From positions 93,534,501 through 93,598,500 of the forward strand of contig CM032233.1 of NCBI GenBank assembly GCA_019009955.1: a DNA stretch of 64,000 nt, read 5' to 3'. Of the stretch, positions 12,209 through 21,605 are shown one piece after another. Numbering within the stretch: the first letter of the stretch is position 1; every line of letters begins with the position of its first letter. This DNA comes from Riptortus pedestris. Its lineage: Eukaryota; Arthropoda; Insecta; Hemiptera; Alydidae. Below the pieces are notes generated by a model. That model saw nothing but the letters and a program-made list of their open reading frames with translations, did not search any database and was not told the origin of the DNA. The translations under genes were made by a program, and so were the position numbers.

Positions 12209-12468
12209 ATATATATGTTACCGTGAAGGACCGAAATCAGAGAATGTCAACAAACACCAAATAAGTTCGTGAAAAATCGAATATTTCATTACATTCTTGT
12301 ACATTCGGACCCTCACCGGTGTATGTCGACAATCAGTCCATGGTGAATGTCGACATTCACCGGTGAAAGTCAGAAATAAGGGTATTTAGCAAATATTTCG
12401 GACATACACCAAGCGACTATGTGAATGCTGACATTCACCAGATTTCGGTGTTTCACCGTAACACACAC

Positions 12469-12519
<51 letters not shown>

Positions 12520-12640
12520 AGAATGGACCTCATTTTCGTCATCTACTTGGTAGGATCGATGGACGTTTGAAGAAATTTTTCGAAAATTGCGTCATGAATA
12601 CAACCTCAGTAGCTCATTTCCCTTAAGGGAAATCTGCTAA
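11985..12640. mobile_element. Two opposed family A fragments flanking (TG)n(TA)n and a MITE
   Basis: Left part (11985-12113) is a plus-oriented piece of the family body up to GGGGGAAATCTGCTT. It is followed by (TG)n at 12123-12156 and (TA)n to about 12210. Right part (12514-12640) is the minus-oriented left arm: ATTTAGAATGGACC, TCATTTTCGTCATCTAC, GGATCGATGGAC, the terminal palindrome and GAAATCTGCTAAAA. A TIR MITE sits between the simple repeats (12216-12463). Confidence 0.65.
12216..12463. mobile_element. TIR MITE (TGTTAC...GTAACA) embedded in (TA)n
   Basis: Termini TGTTACCGTGAAGGACCGAA and, on the other strand, TGTTACGGTGAAACACCGAA match over about 23 bp and continue as an imperfect repeat. 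Length is 248 bp with no coding capacity. Inside, the motif ACATTCACCGGTGAA and related GGTGAATGTC blocks recur in both orientations and can form hairpins. Target duplication is unreadable because the flanks are simple repeats. Superfamily unknown. Confidence 0.7.
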
Positions 12641-13462
12641 AACGGTGATAACCGTGGTCGTGTATAGTAGTAAAACATTGGTTCTCCCAAAGGAGAACTG
12701 CTGAGCAATGATGGTATGGAATAGGAGGAAAATATTTGTCCTAGCAAATATGCTCTACTGAAAAATATTTCATTTATCCTATGGAGCATTTCAAATGATA
12801 TAAGAGCTATTGAGAAACTAGGGCTCCAATGTTGATAATAAGCTTTGGAGAGGCTTTTTGACGAGGAGTTGGTGGTTTAGGAAGGGTGAGAGGCAGGAGA
12901 TGCGGCGAGCTGGATCTACTCATCCGCGAAATGAATGCCTTAGCTTGTGTCATATAAACATTTGACGGGAGAGAGCGCGTGCCGGTCATCCCCTCAATCT
13001 ATACAGATTAGGCCGGCTCCCTGCTCGACTGTAGATAAGTGGTTGGTGCTCTCTTGTCGCCACCGCGCTCGTAGGAATTCAATTAGCGATCGGTATCTGT
13101 GGCTCAGGGCCGGGGGATCTGTTTGCATTGCAAGTCCGGATTCACAGCTTCCCTATCTAGTGAGAATCAACAAACAAACTGAGAGGGCCAAGTAGCGGAG
13201 AGCGTGCGTCACACAGTGGCCGGATCTCAACAACTTTTTTTATTTGGTTTTTATTGTGGAGCGCTCACTGCTAGGAGATATAAAAACAAATACAAATGAA
13301 AAATATATAAAAAAAGTAACAAGAAGGAATTAAACACCAACTATTAATACAGGAAAATCTCGAAATAGAAAATACACAAAACACGGATACTGAAAAAAAA
13401 GAGGAAGAAAAATACCAAACATAATATCTTGTAAAATAACCAAATATACCAGAATAATTTTA
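12641..13462. other. No gene recognised; GC-richer segment
   Basis: A GC-richer stretch at about 12955-13215 contrasts with AT-rich flanks but shows neither a coding signature nor homology to another part of the window that I could see. The remainder is AT-rich. Confidence 0.4.
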
Positions 13463-14642
13463 GGACACTGTATGCAGTATTCATGTGGCTCCCTTCGAGG
13501 AATTCTGCTGAATTCTAGAGTCCTAGGTCCAAATATTACACTCCACCTTAGTAGGAATAATGCCTTGCCTACGATTTTTAGAACACTGTATGCAGTATTC
13601 ATGTGGCTCCCTTCTAGGAATATTGCTGAATTCTAGAGTTCTAGGTCCGAATATCACACTGCACCTTAGTAGGAATAATGTCTTGCCTACGATTTTTAGG
13701 ACACTGTATGCAGTATTCATGTGGCTCCCTTCGACGAATATTGCTGAATTCTAGAGTTCTAGGTCCGAATATCACACTGCACCTTAGTATGAATAATGCC
13801 CTGCCTACGATTTTAAGGACACTGTATGCAGTATTTATGCGACTCCCTTCGACGAAAATTGCTGAATTCTAGAGTTCTAGGACCGAATATCACACTGCAC
13901 CTTAGTATGAATAATACCTGACCTGCGATTTTTAGGACACTGTATGCAGTATTCATGCGACTCCCTTCGACGAATATTGCTGAATTCTATAGTTCTAGGT
14001 CCGAATATCACACTGCACCTTAGTATGAATAATGCCTTGCCTACGATTTTTAGGACACTGTATGCAGTATTCATGCGACTCCCTTCGACGAATATTGCTG
14101 AATTCTAGAGTTCTAGGACCAAATATCACACTGCACCTTAGTATGAATAATGCCTTGCCTGCGATTTTTAGGACACTGTATGCAGTATTCATGCGACTCC
14201 CTTCGACGAATATTGCTGAATTCTAGAGTTCTAGGACCAAATATCACACTGCACCTTAGTATGAATAATACCTTGCCTGCGATTTTTAGGACACTGTATG
14301 CAGTATTCATGTGGCTCCCTTCGAGGAATATTGCTGAATTCTAGAGTTCTAGGTCCGAATATCACACTGCACCTTAGTATGAATAATGCCTTGCCTGCGA
14401 TTTTTAGGACACTGTATGCAGTATTCATGTGGCTCCCTTCGAGGAATATTGCTGAATTCTAGAGTTCTAGGTCCGAATATCACACTGCACATTAGTATGA
14501 ATAATGCCTTGCCTACGATTTTTAGGACACTGTATGCAGAATTCATGCGACTCCCTTCGACAAATATTGCTGAATTCTAGAGTTCTAGGTCCGAATATCA
14601 CACTGCACCTTAACATGAGTAGTTACTTGACTTCGATTTTTA
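13463..14642. repeat. Tandem array, 10 copies of a 118-bp unit
   Basis: Units start with GGACACTGTATGCAG (or GAACACTG) at 13463, 13581, 13699, 13817, 13935, 14053, 14171, 14289, 14407 and 14525, an exact 118-bp spacing that fills 1180 bp. Two variants alternate by position 25-33 of the unit: GTGGCTCCC in copies 1-3 and 8-9, GCGACTCCC in copies 4-7 and 10. Copies 2-10 are highly similar. Because 118 is not a multiple of 3, the 64-65-codon frames that recur with this period on both strands are by-products and not genes. Confidence 0.95.
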
Positions 14643-14732
14643 GGACCGACAGTACATGCCGCTGACAGGATATGCCGCGGCATGGCAGTTGCACCGGCAG
14701 GCGGTGAACCGTCAGCGCGGCACACGGAACCA

Positions 14733-14950
14733 GTGCCTGGAGTTGGTAATTTGCGTGCCTGCTGCCTTCCTTGGACGTGGTAGCCGTTTCTCAGGCTCCC
14801 CCTCCGGAATCGAACCCTGATTCCCAGTCACCCGTGAGCGCCACGGTAGACACAAGAGCCTACCATCAACAGCTGATAAGTCAGGCATTTGAAGGATACG
14901 TCACCGTTACTATGACCGAGCGATCTGTGGTGTTATCTAGAGTTATCAAG
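14733..14950 (-). rRNA. 18S rRNA 5'-domain fragment (pseudogene)
   Basis: The minus strand reads as the 5' domain of small-subunit rRNA: an entry block near 14950-14935 (TGATAACTCTAGATAAC), GGGAATCAGGGTTCGATTCC with GGAG, GAGCCTGAGAAACGGCTACC, then GGAAGGCAGCAGGCACGCAA and ATTACC near 14745. These are near-universal eukaryotic 18S sequences covering roughly nucleotides 200-450 of the molecule. Both ends stop abruptly: below 14733 the sequence is unrelated, above 14950 a 118-bp-type repeat resumes. Several substitutions occur at positions that are normally invariant. It is a relic fragment, not a functional rRNA gene. Confidence 0.85.
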
Positions 14951-14954
14951 CCAT

Positions 14955-15850
14955 CGCATGTAGTATTCATGTAGCTCTCTTCGAGGAACATTGCTGAATT
15001 CTAGAGTCCCCGGTCCAAATATCACATTACTCCTAAGGAAGAATATATTTTAGTTTAAATTTTTCTAGGAGGATATATGTGACCCCTCAGAGAACCTTGA
15101 AGAATCCTAAACTTTGAGGTCCTATTCTGGCATTACAACTAAGTAAGAAGATATACTGTTCTACAATTTTTATGGTGCTTTTCATAATACTCAGAATGCT
15201 TTCCATTGTGGAACTTTGTAAATCCTAGATTTTAAGGTCCGCGTCTTGCAATACTATGAGTATTCATGTGGCTAATCGCAATTTTGGAGTATTCCTGCGT
15301 AATAAGATATACTATACTACAAGAGTGAGGTCCCTGTTGCTATTATTCAAGAGCCTCTCCTCTGGGGGGGAACCTTGCTGTATACTAGAGTTTCTGGTCG
15401 TAATCTCGCATTGCTCTTAAGTAAGAAAAGTTTGTGGTTTCCATGAGGCTCCCCACGAGGAAACCTGACCGAATTCCAGAGCTAAAGGTCCAACCCTTTC
15501 ATTACACCTGAGTAAGAAGATATTCTATTCTACATTTGTTAGGTCTCTCTGTCAAATTCATGTGACACCCCATGAGGGAACCTTACCGAATTGTGAACTT
15601 ATTGGACATCATCTTACATTTCTCATGTGTAAGAAAACATTCTAGTATATAATTATGATGCCGCTGTCTGCTGTATTAATGGGGCTTCCGTCAAGGGGGC
15701 CTTGCTGAATCTTAGGGCTAGTTGAGTAAGATGATATCCAAGCCGAGAATTGTGAGATCAATGTTTGTAATGTTCATAAGAATACACACAAGGGACCCTT
15801 GATGAATCCTAGAGTTTGAAATCCTATTCTTGCATTATGAGTATGAAGAT
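14955..15850 (+). repeat. Degenerate continuation of the 118-bp array
   Basis: Directly after the 18S relic the unit resumes (GTAGTATTCATGTAGCTCTC, GAATTCTAGAGT) and then decays. Diverged blocks of the type TTCATG...CTCC, AGGAACCTTGC, CTAGAGTTT, GGTC, CATTAC, AGTAAGAAGATATTCTA recur about every 100-120 bp to about 15850. It is the older part of the same array. Confidence 0.6.
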
Positions 15851-16040
15851 ATCTTAACTCACAATTCGAAATGAAAACAAATATTTTTAAAGAAATATTA
15901 AAATGTTGAATAAGTTTAGTGATTAAAATTTTTTAAAATGATTTCTGAGCATCTGTTTCCCCGGTCCGTCTCATGTAATTATCTTATTAAGCTAATAAAT
16001 CAATTTAAATGGAAGGATCGGTTTGTAATCGTGGAGAAAC

Positions 16041-16621
16041 AAAAAAAGTCCGCCACGTAGGGGCTGCTTAAACTAAGCAGATTTCCCACGTAAAGTTATA
16101 CAATAGAGAAATCTGCATATGAGTGCCGAACAGTTACGGAAACGGCCGAACTAGCTTTCGGTGGGAACTATTAGAAGCGACCATAGCTCGTCCGTTACAC
16201 TTAATATAAATGAAAATATCTCGGTTAGTATTCAAGATAGAGAATAACTGTATATAACAATATTTATAGTAAATGTAATGCAATAAGATTGGTTCTATAT
16301 AATTTTTTGATCCGACGTATAGTAACGGAGATATTTCGAATTTTCGAAATTCCCCCCTTTAAACCCCCCTGGCATTGGTCCGATTTCGGCCGTTAACGAA
16401 CTTGATCTTTCTTTTTACATAAAACGATTAAATACCGAGTTTGGTAACGATTAAATAAAAATTGTAACCGCTAGAGTGTTAACAGACAAATATATATAGT
16501 TTTGAACGGACCTCATTTTCGACATCTTCTGGGTAGGATCGATGGATATTTGAGGAAATTTTTCGAAAATCGCGTCATGAGTACGACCTCAATAGCTGAT
16601 TTCCCTTAAGGGAAATCTGCT
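16041..16621 (-). mobile_element. Family A copy with both termini and an unexpanded centre
   Basis: Both ends are present on the minus strand. The 3' terminus is at 16041-16090 (AAAAAAAGTCC, CCACGTAGGGGCTGCTT, AGCAGATTTCCC). The 5' terminal palindrome is at about 16594-16621 (AGCTGATTTCCC TTAAGGGAAATCTGCT). The centre is only GACAAATATATATAGTTTTG near 16485-16505, so this copy shows what the element looks like without the long (TA)n. A loose 3' terminus fragment in plus orientation follows at 16668-16712. No coding capacity. Confidence 0.8.
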
Positions 16622-16712
16622 AAAAATAGGAAATTTGATGTCTTCCTAATAATCTGTGAAACATTTCAGCACGTGGGAAATATGCTTAGTTAGCCCAGCT
16701 CCTGAGTGAAGG

Positions 16713-17926
16713 ATTTATTATTTTCCCGAATTGAAGTCTGGGTAGAGAGAAGGTTGAGTGGAAACGAAGAATGGGTCGGGAGATGGGGCTTTCCTTATCT
16801 CCAGGAGGCAGGCCTCCGGATTACTCTCCTGTTCGACAATATCTTCTAATTAGACAGTCCAACAATAATCCTCCCCCTCCGTCTCGTTTTTACTCAAAAA
16901 CACTGTTTTTACATTAGTGTCGTTGGAAATTAATTTACACTTTAATCCAACTGGCTTTGCCAAATTGCTAAGGACAAGGAAAAGTAGGACTGGTTAATTG
17001 CTCGATTAAGTTATGGTATTAATTAACATAAGAACTGTCATGTAACTTCAAGAACGCTTTCTGGTCTTTTCTTCCCTATTTAATACTGTGCCACCCTTGT
17101 AGAAATTTATTTTTCAAAGGTTTTTAAATTACTGAGATATTTGCTCCGAAATTCTAAGATACTAAAATATTGGGTTGAAATCATCTGAAGACGGAACTGA
17201 CTCCTATTTTCACACCTTGATTATGCTTCTACACGCGCTTTACGTCTGGCTATCACATCACAAATTTAATTCAGTATTTCTCCCTTAGTAATGACTCATT
17301 ATAAATAAGATATGAAATCTAAGGTGAGAGTAGATAAAGTAGCTTAACATGACTGGGGGGGGGGGTGAATATACAAATGACCCTTTAATACTTGAATTAC
17401 ACCTAAGATAATTCACATCTAAAATATTGAAATTTTGATGTAAAAATGTCCACGATGTCAAGAACATCTTTTTAGTCCTCTCATTAATTCATTTTTAATG
17501 TCGAAGAATTCCTGACATAGGAATTGAGATGAGTTTCTTTTTATCATAAACAAATAACGCAATACCTAAGCAATCGTCAACAGGTCTAATTTGCTCCATA
17601 TTTTTATTTTCCACACATTACCATATTTCATCTCCTTAATTCGTATAGCATTTTGTTATATTGCATTCTCGATTTGCACTTAATACTAATACAATATACC
17701 CGTACACATACTGCAAGAGACGAGACCATTTACAGATACCCCACGACCTACATGACTTACTCACTGAAGGTAGCCCATACATACCGCTATACTACGGGAT
17801 CTGAAAGACATAAACATATATACAAAACTTTAACTAAGATACTACATTTACAATTGAGATTGGCATTTTAAAATAGATTTTATAATTTCCTTGTAAATGT
17901 GCGCGAACGTGTTGAGTCTTTGTGTA

Positions 17927-17929
<3 letters not shown>
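16713..17929. other. No gene recognised
   Basis: AT-rich DNA with a G run at 17355-17364. Open frames of about 60-70 codons lack signatures. Confidence 0.45.

Positions 17930-17971
<42 letters not shown>
17930..17971. repeat. (TG)n microsatellite
   Basis: About 20 TG dinucleotides with a preceding TATGTA motif. Not linked to any transposon terminus that I could see. Confidence 0.9.
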
Positions 17972-17972
<1 letters not shown>

Positions 17973-18249
17973 GTGTGTATTAGGTAGGTATATAGTTTTA
18001 TGTAAACAGTCTCCTGTAACAGCATATAGTTGATCTAAACCTTAATTATTTTAAATATCTTTTACTCATTTTAGATGCCTATTTTATTTTAATTATTGAT
18101 TCATTTATTTTTTCATTATTTAAATATATTATGTATATCTCTATTGTCCAACGTGACTCAATGTTTCGATTTTCAGTTTTGAATTTTATCATTGTTTGTT
18201 TCATTGATATGTATTTTGTTCGTTTTAATGAGCTCCATTTCTGTTTCTG

Positions 18250-19020
18250 AGTTCCATTTCCGTTTTTGTATTTCTTTCCAGTTTTGTTTTAAATTTAAGC
18301 TTTTGTGGTCTATTCCTTTTTTTGTTTCCATTCCTGTAGTGTGTTCCGTATCTATTTGTTCTCCATTTCTGTTTTTGGTTCCTTTTCATTTTTCTTTCTG
18401 TTTTTGTTCCTTACCTGTTTTTGTGTTCCTTACCCGTTTTATTGTTCCTTACCTGTTTTTGTGTTCCTTACCCGTTTTATTGTTCCTTTTCTGTTTTGTG
18501 TTCCTTTCTGTTTTGTGTTCCTTTTCTGTTTTTGTGTTCCTTTTCTGTTTTGTGTTCCTTTTCTGTTTTTGTGTTCCTTTTCTGTTTTGTGTTCCCTTTC
18601 TGTTTTTGCTTTCCTTTTCTGTTTTGTGTTTCTTTTCTGTTTTGTGTCCCTTTTATGTTTTGTGTTCCTTTTCTGTTTTGTGTTCATTTTCGGTTTTATG
18701 TTCCTTTTCTGTTTTGTGTTCCCTTTCTGTTTTGTGTTCCCTTTCTGTTTTGTGTTCCTTTTCTGTTTTGTGTTCCTTTTCTGTTTTGTGTTCCTTTTCT
18801 GTTTTTGCTTTCCTTTTCTGTTTTGTGTTCCCTTTCTGTTTTGTGTTCCTTTTCTGTTTTGTGTTCCCTTTCTGTTTTGTGTTCCCTTTCTGTTTTGTGT
18901 TCCTTTTCTGTTTTGTGTTCCTTTTCTGTTTTTGCTTTCCTTTTCTGTTTTGTGTTTCTTTTCTGTTTTGTGTCCCTTTTATGTTTTGTGTTCCTTTTCT
19001 GTTTTGTGTTCCACTACTGT
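18250..19020. repeat. 18-bp minisatellite, TTCCTTTTCTGTTTTGTG type
   Basis: About 40 units with lengths of 17 to 20 bp, pyrimidine-rich on the plus strand, most regular from 18480 to 18990. Blocks of several units are themselves repeated: the run around 18600-18660 recurs at about 18930-18990. Long open frames in all three plus frames (up to 278 codons, repeated FLFCFVFLFCF) exist because the array rarely contains a stop. They have no start context or composition typical of a protein and are not annotated as genes. Confidence 0.95.
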
Positions 19021-19589
19021 TTAGTTAAAATTTGTTTTTGTTTTTTTAACTTATAAAGCTTTTGTTTTGAGCAACACCGCCTTTGGTGCGAAGCTCCAAA
19101 TAAATAATGCAATATTCCGACTCCGTCAATTCATTGATATCATTTTCATTTAAAATTCTTATTAGTAAATTAATGCAGAGGGTTTAGTTAATTGTTTCTA
19201 GCCCGAAACCAATTTACACAGACCCTAGAATTCTCATTCACCTCCTTGGGAGCTCCATTAAAACTACAAACAGCTTATTATTATTACCTTAAATTTGAAG
19301 TCTAAGCTTATACATACAATACATGGTTTTTACTATGTTCATTTGATTACACTAACTTTATCCAGGCTCAATATGATGTCTCGATAAAAGTAGAAAAATC
19401 GGTATATCAGTATGAAAATATTTATCTTCCTGCTGTCTGTAATTCGATAACAATGAGATTAATGAATGGATCGAGCTATAACTCCTTATTCGTATTAAGG
19501 TTAAAATAGGTCATTGGTTTACAGTTATTGATAGCGGTCCTGGAAGTGCTTTGAAGTAAATAGCATCAAGTTACAACAAAGATACCGTC
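19021..19589. other. No feature recognised
   Basis: AT-rich DNA. No repeat or coding similarity noted. Confidence 0.4.
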
Positions 19590-19655
19590 GTGTGTGTAAA
19601 CCTCTTATATACGAATTTAAACGGACCTAATATATAAACTTGAAAAGACCTCATA
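19590..19655. repeat. Left piece of the CGGACCTCATATATGAA minisatellite
   Basis: Units ACGAATTTAAACGGACC, TAATATATAAACTTG and AAAGACCTCATA run up to the Tc1 insertion. The last unit continues without loss on the other side of the transposon at 21311. Confidence 0.85.
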
Positions 19656-21310
19656 CACTGCCGGTCAAAAGTTTGAGACCACTTCTATTTTTTGTAAAAA
19701 TTTGAATTATATTAAACAAAATAAACCAAACCAAAAGGAACCTTCAATAAAACAATAAATAAGTGAATAAACAATTTATTATAAACATAATAAACCTTAT
19801 AATACTTTATTGAAACACAATTTAAAAATATATACAGTGTAGTTATACTTTATTTTCGTCAAAAAATCCTCCCTTGCTTTTAAAAACTGCTTTGACCACT
19901 CGTGGCAATCTTTCTATTAGTTTATCTAATGTTTCAAATGGCAAAGTATCCCAACAACTTTTAAGACGCTCCCAGAGGTCTTTTCGTGAATTTGGTGCAA
20001 CGTCTCTGACCTTCATATCAAGTTCTTCCCAAAGGAGCTCAATTGGATTGAGATCAGGTGATTGAGCTGGCCAATTCATATTTTTCAAGATACCGTCATT
20101 TTCCTGGTCATGTAAATACCCCCTGCACGAGTTTTTTGGATCGTTATCCTACTGCAGAATAAAACCATTAGATTTTAGATTCAATTAGAACCAATTAAAC
20201 GAAAACCAGAAGGAATTGCATGGTCTTTCAAAATGCCTTTATAGCCTTCTTTATTAAGTATTCCTGTGATTTGTACAAGATCCCCTTGCCCAAAGCCTAA
20301 GAAACATCCCCACACCAAAATTGACCCTTCTCCATGCTTTACTGTTATGAAAGTGTGGAATTATGCACTGAGGAATGAACTCTTCGGAAGGCGTGCGACG
20401 AACCACAATCCTACGATTAGTTCCAAACACCTGAAACTTTGATTCGTCTGTCCAAAGTAGCTTTCTCCAATCCTCCACAGTAAAAGCCTTGTATGCAAGT
20501 GCCCAAATATGCCTTTTCTTTTTATTGGCTGGTCTTAGAAGTGGTTTTAGCGTACCGACACGACCCAATAAATTGGCTTCCCTGAGTATTCTTTTCACGG
20601 TAGAAAGAGACACGGACTTTTTCAAGGCGTTGTTGGTCTCGGCTTGAATCTCGGGACCAGTGAGTCTTCTATTCCTCTTGATTTTCAAAATAATAAATTG
20701 ATCTTCTTGAGCAGACGTTATTCTAGGCCTTCCAGAACGAAGTTTGTCGTGATGAGAGTGTGTCTCTTCATAGTAAGCGATTGTTTTATGCACGCCAGTT
20801 TTCGAAACTTTCAGTTGTGCGGCAATTTGGCGCTCAGAGTTTTTCTCTTTGTGTAGTGTGTAGATCGCACTACGCCATTCAATGGAAAATTCCTTCTTTT
20901 TAGCCATTAAAAAAACGAAAATTACCCGTTCAGTGAACTTCTTACAACTTCGGCAGTTTAGAAATCATTAAATCAAACTAAGAATAAAATTTATCATTTT
21001 AATTCCACTTGTAGGAATTACTAGACTGTAAATAAAACTCCAGACACAACAAACACATTGTTTATTCTTATTTATTTTTATCATGTTAGTAGTCTCAGTG
21101 ATAATAAGATTAAATCAAATTATGTTCTTGCTATTTACGATAGTCCCAAACCTTTCTTACACCTAATTAGCAAATTTGTTTATAAATACAAATAATAATA
21201 AGATATTTTGTAACTATGCATTGATAATTAGGTAAAATTGAGGTTTTGCATGATTAAAGTAGATTAATTGATGTAAATAATAGGTGGTCTCAAACATTTG
21301 ACCGGCAGTG
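19656..21310 (-). mobile_element. Tc1-like DNA transposon, complete ends
   Basis: Terminal inverted repeats CACTGCCGGTCAAAAGTTTG and, on the other strand, CACTGCCGGTCAAATGTTTG continue to GAGACCACCT/GAGACCACTT. TA target duplications lie at 19654-19655 and 21311-21312. Length is 1655 bp, normal for Tc1. Removing the element and one TA restores a perfect minisatellite unit (CCTCATATATGAATTTGAAC), so it jumped into that array. It contains one disabled transposase. Confidence 0.95.
19843..20907 (-). pseudogene. Tc1-type transposase, disrupted
   Basis: The enzyme cuts and rejoins transposon DNA at TIRs. Starting from ATG at 20907, the N-terminal helix-turn-helix lies at about residues 10-50 (QIAAQLKVSKTGVHKTI). 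A GRPR hinge motif (RSGRPR) and a second HTH (SLSTVKRILREANL) follow. The catalytic core has its first Asp in LLWTDESKFQVFG. Near 20300 a one-base loss shifts the frame: GVGMFL is followed by out-of-frame sequence, while LGFGQG is readable in the next frame. An in-frame TAG at 20149-20151 stands where Tc1 proteins usually have Gln just before the second Asp (DNDPKNS). The third acidic residue is in SPDLNPIELLWEEL, at the spacing of a DD34E enzyme, and the C-terminus ends at 19843. Total coding length, about 350 codons, equals that of intact relatives, so only these two lesions are obvious. Confidence 0.92.
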
Positions 21311-21344
21311 TATATGAATTTGAACAGATCTTATATATTCTATA

Positions 21345-21605
21345 CATTTAGGCATAAGGCATTTCAGGAGTCTCTTCTCATCGTCAGGTGATTACCAAAT
21401 TGGAATTTCCACATTCAGCACTATACGAATTATGGTGACAGCCCATCGAGCATCATCTGAAACAGCACTCCACCTGACGATACGTCAATGAAGAGAGACG
21501 TTAGCACCTCATGAGGGCACAACTCTACCGAAAGGCCTTGTTGCTAGTTATTGTACCGGGTTTCAATAACTGTACTCCCACATCCAGCACCATACGAATT
21601 AAGAT
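21345..21605. repeat. Non-satellite spacer with an inverted repeat
   Basis: Between two blocks of minisatellite. CTCTTCTCATCGTCAGGTG (about 21373) is matched in inverse by CACCTGACGATACGTCAATG plus AAGAGA (about 21471), an imperfect stem with a loop of about 80 bp. Nearby, CATTCAGCACTATACGAATT (21412) and CATCCAGCACCATACGAATT (21581) form a direct repeat. No coding signal. Confidence 0.55.

Noticed and set aside
13330..14580. Recurring 64-90-codon frames on both strands
   Set aside because: They repeat with the 118-bp period and exist only because each repeat unit has the same frame content.
13463..14642. CRISPR-like array
   Set aside because: Units are contiguous without variable spacers, and the organism is a eukaryote.
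18192..19056. Open frames of 211-278 codons in three plus frames and a Lys/Asn-rich minus frame
   Set aside because: All arise from the 18-bp minisatellite, which lacks stops. Translations are monotonous and equally long in overlapping frames.
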